This document shows positions 24,674-33,046 of a DNA stretch of 64,000 nt, piece after piece. The stretch lies in the NCBI RefSeq assembly GCF_005869225.1, contig NZ_SWFP01000009.1, forward strand, positions 299,633 through 363,632. The letters are read 5' to 3'. The position numbers were made by a program, and so were the translations under genes. Below the pieces are notes generated by a model, which worked only from the letters and a program-made list of their open reading frames with translations, did not search any database and was not told the origin of the DNA. Positions within the stretch are counted from its first letter, which is position 1. The number at the start of each line of letters is the position of its first letter. This DNA comes from Dyadobacter bucti (GTDB taxonomy: Bacteria > Bacteroidota > Bacteroidia > Cytophagales > Spirosomataceae).

Positions 24674-25855
24674 TTATTTTATTTCCCCGGTACCGTCCGT
24701 GATTTTCACGCGGTAGCAGGGCAAATCGATGTGATACTGATCCAAATAGGCCTTTTTCATGCTTTCCTCAAAATCGTCAACGGCGCTGTTCTCGACCAGG
24801 TTAATCGTACAGCCGCCAAATCCCCCGCCCATCATCCTCGCTCCCAACACAGATCCGTTGCCCCTTGTCTGATCGACCAGAAAATCCAGCTCCGGGCAGC
24901 TGACCTCATATTCATGTTGCAGGCCGTCGTGCGTTTCGTACATCTTTTTTCCGAAATCTGCCAGATTTCCATCGACGAGCAGATCGCAGGCGACCTGAAC
25001 ACGCTCTATTTCTTCAGTCATAAATTTGCAGCGGCGATACACCACCTCGCCCAGCTCGTCTTTATGAGCTTCCACAAGTTCCGGAGAAGCGTCCCGCAGG
25101 CTTTCGATGGCTGGATTGTACTTTTTCAAAATCGCAGTCCCTTTTTCGCATTCGAGCCGCCGTGTATTGTATTCCGAGCTGGCCAGGGAATGTTTAACAC
25201 TTGTGTCACAAAGCACAAGCAGGTAATCCTGCATCGGAAAAGGAAAGTACTGGTATTCAAGCGAACGGCAGTCCAGACGGATCACCGATTCCTCCTTTCC
25301 AAAAGCAGAGGCAAACTGGTCCATAATCCCGCACTGTACGCCCACGTATTCGTTTTCAGCCTTCTGTGACATTTTTACGATCGAAAAGCGGTCGAGCCCT
25401 AGCTCAAAAATTTCATTCAGAGCGAATAATAGGCAGCATTCCAGAGCCGCAGAAGAAGATAATCCCGCGCCTACCGGAACATTCCCTCCGAAGGTGGTCT
25501 GAAAACCGCCGATTTTATATCCGTTTTTATGGAGCTGGTCAACGATCCCGATCTGATAATGGGCCCACGATTGAGCAGGTTTTGAAAGATCATCCAATGT
25601 AAATGAATAAGTCTCATCTAAGTCCGCCGCGTAAAGAATCACCTGATTATCTTCCCTGGGCGAAACAATAAAATACACCGCTTTGTCGACACTGGCCGGC
25701 AGCACAAATCCATTATTGTAATCGGTATGCTCGCCAATCAGGTTTATTCTGCCCGGGGAGCGGAAAATCCGCGCCGTATCCAGGGTTTCCGGTCCGAATT
25801 TAGCGGCATATTTATCTTTTATTCCCTCAACTATATTTATTTCAGTAGTCAGCAT
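24674..25855 (-). CDS. galK: Galactokinase
   Basis: A 393-residue GHMP kinase of usual GalK length. The galactose-binding signature GRINLIGEHTDYNNGFVLP, the ATP-binding GGNVPVGAGLSSSAALE and the C-terminal GARMMGGGFGGCTINL are all present. It phosphorylates alpha-D-galactose at C1, the first Leloir step. It lies between the 2-hydroxyacid dehydrogenase (27 bp upstream) and galM. No galT or galE is visible in the window. Confidence 0.95.
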   Translation of the reverse strand: MLTTEINIVEGIKDKYAAKFGPETLDTARIFRSPGRINLIGEHTDYNNGFVLPASVDKAVYFIVSPREDNQVILYAADLDETYSFTLDDLSKPAQSWAHYQIGIVDQLHKNGYKIGGFQTTFGGNVPVGAGLSSSAALECCLLFALNEIFELGLDRFSIVKMSQKAENEYVGVQCGIMDQFASAFGKEESVIRLDCRSLEYQYFPFPMQDYLLVLCDTSVKHSLASSEYNTRRLECEKGTAILKKYNPAIESLRDASPELVEAHKDELGEVVYRRCKFMTEEIERVQVACDLLVDGNLADFGKKMYETHDGLQHEYEVSCPELDFLVDQTRGNGSVLGARMMGGGFGGCTINLVENSAVDDFEESMKKAYLDQYHIDLPCYRVKITDGTGEIK

Positions 25856-25882
25856 TTCCGGTTGTGATCTGGTCTTTGTTTG

Positions 25883-26821
25883 TTAATATCCTCTAATCAG
25901 ATTTACCTCGTTCACAACGTTTCCGCCATTTTCAATTGCAAAAATGTTGTTGAGAAACAAATCCACCTTCCCCATGTGCTCGTTTTTGTGACCGCCACCG
26001 GTATGTTGCGTCAGTACAACATTGGGCATACTCCAGAGAGGACTATCCTGAGGCAAAGGCTCTATTTCTGTTACATCCAGCACCGCACCATCCAGATGTC
26101 CGGAATTAAGCGCATCAATCAATGCGTTTTCATCCGTTGTACTTCCACGGCCCACGCTGGCATAAACGCTGTGTTCTTTCATTTTGGAAAAAAACTCCTG
26201 ATCCGCAAAATGCGTGGCAGTTCCGGGAAGTGTATTGATCACCAGATCGATATTTGGCAGCTCATTGAATAAATCCTCCCGGCTATGGAGGTCAGCGTCG
26301 GGAGACGTCCTCGCCATCATGTGTGTATTGCAGCCCAATCCTTTTAAAATCGCGTTTACAGCTTGGCCGATTGTTCCGGCTCCCAGTATCACTACATTTT
26401 GTTTGTAAAGTATCCTGAGCTCAGCCCTGAGCTTTGAGCCGATCCATTCTGATTTTTGTTTGAGCAAGGTAAGTGTGTCCAGCCCGCGGTACAAAGCAAG
26501 GACGCCGCCAACGATAGATTCAGCGCAAGGACGTGCAAACCAGTCTCCCATATTAGCCACTTTTACATTGCCGTCCAGGGTAATTGATGCGTACTGGTCA
26601 AATCCGGCCGAGTCCAGCTGCCAGAATTTCAGGTTTGCAGGTGCGTTCTGAAACCATTCGACCGGCGGATTGCCCAGGATATAGTCCGCAAACGAGAAAT
26701 CCTCTTTGATCTCCTCGTCGGATGTGCCTTCTGTGCGGAAAAAAACCTTATGTTGGGATAGTGACTCACTCAGCTTATTTCTGAGCGATTCATCCAGGAT
26801 GGAATGGCAGTAGATAATCAT
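25883..26821 (-). CDS. D-2-hydroxyacid dehydrogenase family protein
   Basis: A 312-residue NAD(P)-dependent dehydrogenase. The Rossmann motif GAGTIGQAVNAIL lies at about 146-158, a long strand NIDLVINTLPGTATHF follows, and the catalytic Arg, Glu and His are in SVGRGSTTDENALIDAL, DVTEIEPLP and TQHTGGGH. The family reduces 2-keto acids or glyoxylate, and the precise substrate is unknown. Its position in front of galK and galM suggests co-expression with sugar metabolism but not a fixed step of the Leloir pathway. An upstream terminator separates it from the HEAT-repeat gene. Confidence 0.85.
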   Translation of the reverse strand: MIIYCHSILDESLRNKLSESLSQHKVFFRTEGTSDEEIKEDFSFADYILGNPPVEWFQNAPANLKFWQLDSAGFDQYASITLDGNVKVANMGDWFARPCAESIVGGVLALYRGLDTLTLLKQKSEWIGSKLRAELRILYKQNVVILGAGTIGQAVNAILKGLGCNTHMMARTSPDADLHSREDLFNELPNIDLVINTLPGTATHFADQEFFSKMKEHSVYASVGRGSTTDENALIDALNSGHLDGAVLDVTEIEPLPQDSPLWSMPNVVLTQHTGGGHKNEHMGKVDLFLNNIFAIENGGNVVNEVNLIRGY

Positions 26822-26887
26822 TGAATGTTTTTGTTTAAAGGGATAAAGTAAACCATTTTTACCTTTATCGCCCTGTTTTTGATAGCT

Positions 26888-26909
26888 TAAAAAATTGCGC
26901 GAAGCGCAT
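26888..26909 (-). terminator. Intrinsic terminator of the HEAT-repeat gene
   Basis: Read on the minus strand: TGCGC, loop TTC, GCGCA, then ATTTTTT. The compact GC hairpin with T-run directly follows the HEAT-repeat gene stop at 26916. Confidence 0.75.
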
Positions 26910-26915
26910 ATTGAA

Positions 26916-27431
26916 CTACATATTCCCTATAATTTTCATACCCCGAGACCTGAACGCAGGCGTTTCGTATTCCATGTTCTCTTCAATAATAATCCGGAGC
27001 TCGTTTTTTATGTCGGGATAAATTTTGGAAAGGTTGTGAAGAATAGTCAGTGAAAATGCCTTTACGGCTATCGGTGCTTTCCTGTCCTGGATAAAATTGA
27101 AGCAAGTATCCATTACTTCTCCATGAAGCGCCTCAGGCAGATCGGCTTCCTGTAAGACACTTACGCAGCACCGGACCACCGATTCATGAACATCTGTCCT
27201 TTTCAGCAGGCCGACCAGCGTTTCATAATAAGGGCAAATCAGGTCTTGCCTCATTTTCCCGGCTTTACTTACACAATAAGCAGCTCTTTGCGCAAGCCTA
27301 CAATCCTCAGAAACGAAACAATCCATCAACTCCTTAAAAGCAATCTCGGAAGTACATGCGTACTGGGCTATCTCGTCTGCGAGGTGTTTCGACTGTGATT
27401 TGGCGGTTAATAATTCTTCCCTGATGTCCAT
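26916..27431 (-). CDS. HEAT-repeat-like helical protein
   Basis: A 171-residue, all-helical protein without signal peptide or membrane segment. Helix pairs recur about every 35-40 residues (CRLAQRAAYCVSKAGKMRQ, ESVVRCCVSVLQEADLPE, KAPIAVKAFSLTILHNLSKIYPD, YETPAFRSRGMKIIGNM), the pattern of HEAT repeats. The last block, with ...P.FR.RG.KI..., recalls small Bacteroidota proteins annotated only as hypothetical. It is monocistronic, with terminators on both sides. Possible role is protein-protein docking; no function can be assigned. Confidence 0.6.
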   Translation of the reverse strand: MDIREELLTAKSQSKHLADEIAQYACTSEIAFKELMDCFVSEDCRLAQRAAYCVSKAGKMRQDLICPYYETLVGLLKRTDVHESVVRCCVSVLQEADLPEALHGEVMDTCFNFIQDRKAPIAVKAFSLTILHNLSKIYPDIKNELRIIIEENMEYETPAFRSRGMKIIGNM

Positions 27432-27460
27432 GTGCCACGAGGCGTTTCAATGGTAAAAAG

Positions 27461-27490
27461 AAGTGCCCCACTTTTTCTGGCAGGGCACTT
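27461..27490. terminator. Intrinsic terminator after fumC
   Basis: AAGTGCCC (27461-27468) and GGGCACTT (27483-27490) form an 8-bp stem with a 14-nt loop. On the minus strand it is followed by CTTTTT, ending the fumC transcript 27 bp after its stop. Confidence 0.75.
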
Positions 27491-27516
27491 TCGGTATTGG
27501 GCAGTTATATTCCGGC

Positions 27517-28917
27517 TTATTTATTATCGCCGACCATATCTTCAGGTTTTACCCAGGCATCAAACTCGTCGGGAGTCAGATAACCCAGTGCAACAGCAGT
27601 CTCTTTCAAAGTAGAGCCGTTTTTGTGGGCTGTCTGAGCGATTTCAGCAGCTTTATAGTACCCGATTTTGGTATTCAGCGCAGTCACGAGCATCAATGAA
27701 TTATTGACATGTTTTTTGATATTATCATGCAAAGGCTCGATTCCAATCGCGCAATTGTCATTGAAAGAAACACAAACGTCACCAATTAACCTGGCTGAAT
27801 GCAGGAAGTTGTAGGCCATCAATGGCTTAAAAACATTCAGTTCGAAATGTCCGTTTGAACCTCCGATCCCGATTGCGACGTCGTTGCCCATCACTTGCGC
27901 AGCCACCATTGTCATCGCCTCGCACTGGGTAGGGTTCACTTTGCCGGGCATGATCGAACTGCCTGGTTCGTTGTCAGGAATATGGATTTCCCCGATTCCC
28001 GAACGTGGGCCGGAAGAAAGCATACGAATGTCGTTCCCGATTTTCATCAGGCTCACTGCTACTGTTTTCAGCGCTCCGTGCGCTTCTACGATCGCATCGT
28101 GGGCAGCCAGTGCTTCGAATTTATTTTCAGCAGTGATAAAGGGCAGGCCCGTCAAAGCAGCAATATGTCTCGCTACATTCTCAGAATAGCCTTCAGGGGT
28201 GTTGATACCGGTTCCTACGGCTGTTCCGCCCAAAGCAAGCTCGGAAAGATGGGAAAGTGTATTGTAAATAGCGCGCAGGCCATGGTCCAATTGGGATGCA
28301 TAGCCAGAAAATTCCTGTCCCAATGTAAGCGGTGTGGCGTCCATAAAGTGGGTACGGCCGATTTTTACCACGTTTCTGAACGCTTCTGATTTTGCTTTCA
28401 GGGTATCTCTCAACTTGGTGATGCCGGGAATCGTAACATCCACCAATATCTTATATGCAGCAATGTGCATCGCAGTCGGATAAGTATCATTCGATGACTG
28501 CGATTTGTTCACATCATCATTTGGATGAAGGAATTTTGTTTTATCCGACAAATCGCCGCCTTGCAAAACATGGCCGCGGTAAGCGATAACTTCATTACAA
28601 TTCATATTGGACTGCGTACCTGAACCTGTCTGCCAAACAACCAGCGGGAACTGGTCATCAAGCTGCTCTGTAAGGATCTCGTCACAAACTTCACCGATGA
28701 GATCACTTTTCTCTTTTGGCAGAATGCCCGCCTCGTAATTGGTGATCGCTGCGGCTTTTTTCAGATATGCAAAGGCCTTGATGATTTCCTTCGGCATTTT
28801 ATTGATATCCTGGGCAATCGGAAAATTCTGGATCGAACGTTGGGTTTGGGCACCCCAATACACATGTGCCGGAACTTGCACCTCGCCCATTGTGTCTTTT
28901 TCTATACGGTATTCCAT
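27517..28917 (-). CDS. fumC: Class II fumarate hydratase
   Basis: A 466-residue enzyme of the fumarase/aspartase superfamily at the usual FumC length. Key blocks are GSGTQSNMNCNEVIAYRG, SQSSNDTYPTAMHIA, KIGRTHFMDATPLTLGQEFSGY and the family signature GSSIMPGKVNPTQCE with the catalytic serine loop. It reversibly hydrates fumarate to L-malate in the TCA cycle and needs no iron-sulfur cluster. GSSIMPGKVNP and the TGTGINTPEGY stretch favour fumarase over aspartase or argininosuccinate lyase. Monocistronic, with its own terminator. Confidence 0.95.
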   Translation of the reverse strand: MEYRIEKDTMGEVQVPAHVYWGAQTQRSIQNFPIAQDINKMPKEIIKAFAYLKKAAAITNYEAGILPKEKSDLIGEVCDEILTEQLDDQFPLVVWQTGSGTQSNMNCNEVIAYRGHVLQGGDLSDKTKFLHPNDDVNKSQSSNDTYPTAMHIAAYKILVDVTIPGITKLRDTLKAKSEAFRNVVKIGRTHFMDATPLTLGQEFSGYASQLDHGLRAIYNTLSHLSELALGGTAVGTGINTPEGYSENVARHIAALTGLPFITAENKFEALAAHDAIVEAHGALKTVAVSLMKIGNDIRMLSSGPRSGIGEIHIPDNEPGSSIMPGKVNPTQCEAMTMVAAQVMGNDVAIGIGGSNGHFELNVFKPLMAYNFLHSARLIGDVCVSFNDNCAIGIEPLHDNIKKHVNNSLMLVTALNTKIGYYKAAEIAQTAHKNGSTLKETAVALGYLTPDEFDAWVKPEDMVGDNK

Positions 28918-29241
28918 TTTTGAATGTAGAATGAATAATGAAAATGAATAATGCAGAACAACTGGTAAAGTTAGGGTCGGACGTTCAGTTTTTGGTATTT
29001 TTTAATGGATAAATGTTTCGGGGTGGGAGCGACAGTGGAAATGGCATTTACTGGAACTTCTTTTTACTCGCTTCAAACATTACTTCATTTTGAAAGCGGG
29101 TTGGTCATAGCAGTTTATAAAAAATCACTTTTTAGAGGATCAAATTTGCCATCAAAAAGATATTTTATCCCCGGCATTTTCTAATCGCTGGCGGGTTCAC
29201 TTAAATTGGCCTTCGACTTCCGGGCGGTGGTTTTTCCTTTT

Positions 29242-29249
29242 TAAATTTG
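29242..29249 (+). promoter_or_regulatory. -7 element upstream of the metE riboswitch
   Basis: TAAATTTG is a perfect TAnnTTTG, about 40 bp before the first recognisable aptamer base. No TTG is found at the expected -33 distance. The stretch 28918-29241 upstream contains only AT-rich sequence, including AATGAATAATG repeats at 28930-28955; I saw no gene in it. Confidence 0.5.
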
Positions 29250-29284
29250 CCCCGTTCTTTGTGAACACCCGTCAATCGGGGTAG

Positions 29285-29478
29285 TGGTTTTCGCTTTTGG
29301 AGCCCTCATCCATATAGGCAGAAATTAAAAAGGAACCGTGTGCAATTCACGGACAGTCGTGCTACTGTAAGTATCCGTCTTGTTTTCTGCAGGACAAATT
29401 TTCACCCTCGCGTCCCATTGCAGGATTTTCTGCGAGAAGGGCGGTGAAAATGATACAAGTCAGGAGACTTGCCCCTAC
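29285..29478 (+). promoter_or_regulatory. Cobalamin (B12) riboswitch controlling metE
   Basis: The leader carries the conserved B12 elements in order: AAAAAGGAACCGTG near 29327, the TTCACGGACAGTCGTGCTACTGTAAG core at 29345-29371, a peripheral hairpin of about 60 nt (TTTTCACC at 29398 with GGTGAAAA at 29443), and the B12 box GTCAGGAGACTTGCCCC at 29459-29475. When bound to cobalamin it should shut off metE, since B12-dependent MetH can then do the job. An unusually long stretch (29479-29704, about 225 nt) separates the aptamer from the ATG. It contains no clear terminator, so the expression platform was not identified. Exact ends are approximate. Confidence 0.88.
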
Positions 29479-29704
29479 GCTCAATGGCTACTCCTTCACG
29501 TTTGGGGTTTAGTCAAGAATTGATTTTACCAGATATTATTTTCAGCACTTCGCCTTTTATGGACCGGCTTCGGAAAAGGACGCCGCTTTGTTTGTGGCTT
29601 AAAACAGCGTGAAAATGATATTACGTACTGATTGATTTCGTTACATTTTGTCAGGACGGGGGTGTTTTCAAAGGGTTTTTATTAACTCTTTTAACACAAT
29701 TTTT

Positions 29705-32020
29705 ATGTTATCACAAAACCTGGGCTACCCGCGTGTTGGTAGTCAGAGAGAACTCAAAAAAGCCTGCGAACAATTCTGGGCTGGAAAAATCACACGGGAT
29801 GAATTACAAAACGTGGCCCGCCAGATCCGTCACCGCAATTGGGAGACTCAAAAGAATGCTGGTATCGACTTGATCCCGTCCAATGATTTTTCTCTTTATG
29901 ACCATGTTCTCGACAGTTCACTGATGGTGGGTGCAATTCCAGCGAGGTTCCATTCATTGATCGACGGAAAGTCAAACAAAGAACTTGAGCTTTATTTTGC
30001 TATGGCAAGAGGTGTGCAGCGCGACGGCCTGGACATCAAGGCCATGGAAATGACCAAATGGTTTGACACCAATTATCATTATATCGTGCCGGAATTTGTA
30101 AAGAATCAGAAATTCAGCCGGTATTCGGATAAAGTCGCACTGGAATTTGAAGATGCCAGACAAGCCGGTATCATCACCAAACCTGTGCTTGTAGGGCCGG
30201 TAACTTATTTATTGTCGGGTAAGGAAAAAGAGGAAGGGTTTCACAGGATCGAGCTGCTGGACAATCTGTTGCCGGTTTACATTGAAGTACTCAAAGATTT
30301 ATATGCCCGCGGCGCGCAATGGGTGCAGCTCGACGAGCCCTGCCTTGTGCTGGATTTGACGGATCGGGAGAAACTTGCCTTGCAAAGTGCTTATGCTCAG
30401 ATCAGGGAGGCAATACCAGGCCTGAAAATCCTGGTAGCAACCTATTTCGGGGCACTTGAAGATAATCTCGAAACGGCCGTGGAAATGTCGATAGATGCGC
30501 TCCATATTGACATTACCCGTGGAGTAGAAAGCCTGGCAGCTATTTTGGCGAATCCTGGTTTTGTTTCTTCTAGTAAAAAATTATCAGTTGGCGTCGTCGA
30601 CGGAAGGAATATATGGAAGAATGACTATAAAAAATCATTGGACTATCTCCGTGAAGCAATAGCGGTTTTGGGCGAGAAAAGAGTGATTGTCGCACCTTCT
30701 TCTTCCCTATTGCATAGTCCGCACGACCTGGATCAGGAAAAAAATGAAAATGTATTGACCCCGCAGATCAAAAACTGGATGGCATTTGCAAAGCAGAAGC
30801 TGGGCGAGGTATCAACATTGAAGAAGCTTGCGATTACCAACTGGACTGAAGATGCAACTTTTAAAGTCAATCAGGAAGCGATTGAAAGCAGAAGGAGTTC
30901 GGAGCTGATCCACAAGCCGCTGGTTAAAAAACGTGTGGAGGGTATCAAAATGTCCGATTTTGAGAGGCAAGCCAGGTTCGCAGAACGTCAGAAGCTGCAA
31001 TTGGAAAAACTGAAACTTCCGCTTTTCCCTTCGACAACCATTGGTTCATTCCCACAAACGGATGAAGTGCGGCAATTGCGTGCGAACCTCAAAAAAGGAA
31101 ATCTTTCCGTTGATGAATATGAATCGAGGATCAAAGAAGAGATCGTAAGCTCTTTGCGCTGGCAGGAAGAATTGGGGATCGATGTGCTCGTGCATGGTGA
31201 ATTTGAAAGAAACGACATGGTTGAATATTTCGGCGAAAGTCTGTCCGGATTTGTCTTCACCCAAAACGGCTGGGTGCAGAGTTATGGCAGCCGCTGTGTA
31301 AAACCACCGGTCATATATGGTGATGTGGAACGCCCGGAGGCGATGACCGTGAAGTGGTCCGCATTTGCACAAGCCAATTCCGCAAAGCTGGTGAAAGGCA
31401 TGTTAACGGGGCCGGTCACGATCTTGCAATGGTCATTCGTAAGAGATGATCAACCGAGGAAAGATACTACTTTTCAAATAGGTCTGGCGATACGCGACGA
31501 GGTGATCGATCTTGAAAAAGCCGGTATCAAGGTAATCCAGATTGACGAGCCTGCTATCCGGGAAGGTCTGCCCCTGCGGAAGTCAGCCTGGGCGGATTAT
31601 CTGAAATGGGCGGTTGACGCATTCAGGCTTAGTGCAGCCGGGGTTGCAGACCAGACCCAGATCCATACGCACATGTGCTATTCCGAATTTAATGATATTA
31701 TCGGTTCCATAGCCGCAATGGATGCTGATGTGATCACCATTGAAACATCCCGGTCGCAAATGGAACTGCTGGATGCGTTTGCCGACTTCAATTATCCGAA
31801 TGAAATAGGGCCTGGGGTTTATGATATCCATTCGCCTCGTGTCCCCACGGTGGAAGAGATCAGCCAGTTGCTGGAAAAGGCCCTCAAAGTAATACCAGCC
31901 ATGAACTTATGGGTGAATCCGGACTGCGGTCTGAAAACCAGAAAATGGCCCGAAACAGAAGCTGCTTTGCGTAACATGATTTCTGCGGCTAAATTGCTGC
32001 GTGAAGCAGTGGAGGCCTAG
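29705..32020 (+). CDS. metE: Cobalamin-independent methionine synthase
   Basis: From ATG 29705 the enzyme has 771 residues (E. coli MetE 753). It has the N-terminal domain (LGYPRVGSQRELKKACEQFWAGK) and the C-terminal catalytic domain (FPSTTIGSFPQTDEVR). Zinc ligands are visible as His656 and Cys658 (HTHMC) and Cys741 (NPDCGLKTR). It methylates homocysteine with 5-methyltetrahydrofolate triglutamate without B12. The frame opens further upstream at a TTG (29648), but the extra 19 residues are not MetE-like. The B12 riboswitch in its leader and metH about 8.7 kb downstream form the classic backup arrangement. Confidence 0.96.
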   Translation: MLSQNLGYPRVGSQRELKKACEQFWAGKITRDELQNVARQIRHRNWETQKNAGIDLIPSNDFSLYDHVLDSSLMVGAIPARFHSLIDGKSNKELELYFAMARGVQRDGLDIKAMEMTKWFDTNYHYIVPEFVKNQKFSRYSDKVALEFEDARQAGIITKPVLVGPVTYLLSGKEKEEGFHRIELLDNLLPVYIEVLKDLYARGAQWVQLDEPCLVLDLTDREKLALQSAYAQIREAIPGLKILVATYFGALEDNLETAVEMSIDALHIDITRGVESLAAILANPGFVSSSKKLSVGVVDGRNIWKNDYKKSLDYLREAIAVLGEKRVIVAPSSSLLHSPHDLDQEKNENVLTPQIKNWMAFAKQKLGEVSTLKKLAITNWTEDATFKVNQEAIESRRSSELIHKPLVKKRVEGIKMSDFERQARFAERQKLQLEKLKLPLFPSTTIGSFPQTDEVRQLRANLKKGNLSVDEYESRIKEEIVSSLRWQEELGIDVLVHGEFERNDMVEYFGESLSGFVFTQNGWVQSYGSRCVKPPVIYGDVERPEAMTVKWSAFAQANSAKLVKGMLTGPVTILQWSFVRDDQPRKDTTFQIGLAIRDEVIDLEKAGIKVIQIDEPAIREGLPLRKSAWADYLKWAVDAFRLSAAGVADQTQIHTHMCYSEFNDIIGSIAAMDADVITIETSRSQMELLDAFADFNYPNEIGPGVYDIHSPRVPTVEEISQLLEKALKVIPAMNLWVNPDCGLKTRKWPETEAALRNMISAAKLLREAVEA

Positions 32021-32032
32021 GTTGTATGTTTG

Positions 32033-32198
32033 GTCATATAGTCATTCGTGGTCATTTATGGTCATTAGGTCATTTATGGTCATGGATTGTCATTTTTTGT
32101 TTAGGGTTATTTAACGACAACAAATGACTATCAATGACTATTAATGACTATTAATGACTATTAATGACCATTATTGACCATATATGACCACCCCTGAC
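32033..32198. repeat. Phased GTCA/TGAC inverted array A
   Basis: Directly after metE, GTCA starts at 32033, 32041, 32051, 32061, 32069, 32079 and 32089 (spacing 8,10,10,8,10,10). After a 35-nt AT-rich centre, TGAC starts at 32125 and recurs every 10 bp through 32195 (eight units, consensus TGACTATTAA drifting to TGACCATATA). The right half is the reverse complement of the left, so DNA or RNA could fold into one long imperfect hairpin. The step is near one helical turn. A second array with the same design is at 53149-53367. No coding or CRISPR structure fits. Confidence 0.85.
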
Positions 32199-32229
32199 TT
32201 CACAAATTTTTACTTAAAAAGACAAAATC

Positions 32230-32616
32230 TTGACATTAGACGAAAAAATACTCGCTTCTGAAACTCGTGTTTTTAAAACCGTTTTTCCCAATAATACAAA
32301 TCACTACGACACGCTTTTTGGCGGTACGGCCTTGTCAATGATGGACGAAGTGGCGTTTATTGCTGCCACAAGGTTTTCGCGTCTGCGATGTGTGACTGTT
32401 TCATCCGACCGCATCGACTTTACACATCCCATTCCGGCGGGAACGATTATTGAGCTGGTGGGAAGGGTAGAAACGGTTGGCAATACCAGTATGAAGGTCA
32501 GGGTGGACATTTTTGTGGAAAAGATGTATGAAGAAGGCCGGGAAAAAGCTGTTACCGGCATTTTTACCTTTGTTGCTTTGGATGAAGATCACAAGCCGAC
32601 AAGGATTCTGCATTGA
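32230..32616 (+). CDS. Acyl-CoA thioesterase, hotdog fold (YciA-like)
   Basis: A 128-residue one-domain hotdog protein. FPNNTNHYDTLFGGTALSMMDEVAFIAATRF matches the YciA/BFIT family (NHxGTLFGG...D with the catalytic Asp), followed by DRIDFTHPIPAGTIIELVGRVE. It hydrolyses acyl-CoA thioesters; the chain length is not predictable. The start is TTG: an in-frame TAA lies at 32215-32217 and no ATG precedes the conserved region. It follows the GTCA/TGAC array, which may separate it from metE transcription. Confidence 0.85.
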   Translation: MTLDEKILASETRVFKTVFPNNTNHYDTLFGGTALSMMDEVAFIAATRFSRLRCVTVSSDRIDFTHPIPAGTIIELVGRVETVGNTSMKVRVDIFVEKMYEEGREKAVTGIFTFVALDEDHKPTRILH

Positions 32617-32629
32617 TTGCTTACACCAT

Positions 32630-32776
32630 ATGATAATTCATGTTTTACCGGAAAAAAGATCAGACCTCAATTCATCAGAAACAGTGATTAAATTCACCGG
32701 TATCCTGAAATTAACTTCAGGGTCTGATAAAGTAATTGACCGGCTTATTCGTCAGCGGTCGGAAAAAAGAGGATAG
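32630..32776 (+). CDS. Possible small protein, uncertain
   Basis: A 48-residue frame from ATG 32630 (MIIHVLPEKRSDLNSSETV, then KLTSGSDKVIDRLIRQRSEKRG) looks more protein-like than chance, with a plausible helix and charged end. I recognise no family, there is no promoter, and it may be a gene remnant. The following 270 bp (32777-33046) contain no gene, clear promoter or repeat that I can see. Confidence 0.25.
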   Translation: MIIHVLPEKRSDLNSSETVIKFTGILKLTSGSDKVIDRLIRQRSEKRG

Positions 32777-33046
32777 CACGTCCCAGAAATATTGCACAGA
32801 ATTATTCTGACCACAAAAACTGGTTTTAAGGCAAATACACCTAGTTCTAAGCTAGTTAAGAAATTCCATATCGCATTTTACAGAACAATTGCGAGATAAT
32901 TTATGGTAAAACATTGATTTTTAGCTTGCTGGAATGTATTTATTATCACACAGGAGTTTTTACAGAATTGTGCAAATAGCCAAAATGCTTAACTTGCAAG
33001 CTTTTTGGACGATATAGTGTAAGACTATCCATATAATTATAATTGA

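Noticed and set aside
28919..28960. AATGAATAATG repeats upstream of fumC as a regulatory element
   Set aside because: Only two to three imperfect copies in AT-rich sequence; not distinguishable from simple low complexity.
32033..32198. CRISPR array
   Set aside because: Units are 10 bp with drifting filler, orientation flips in the middle, no 25-40 bp direct repeats and no cas genes are present.
32513..32776. 87-codon frame overlapping the thioesterase end
   Set aside because: Its first half is a shadow of the thioesterase in another frame. Only the last 48 codons outside it are kept as a low-confidence possibility.
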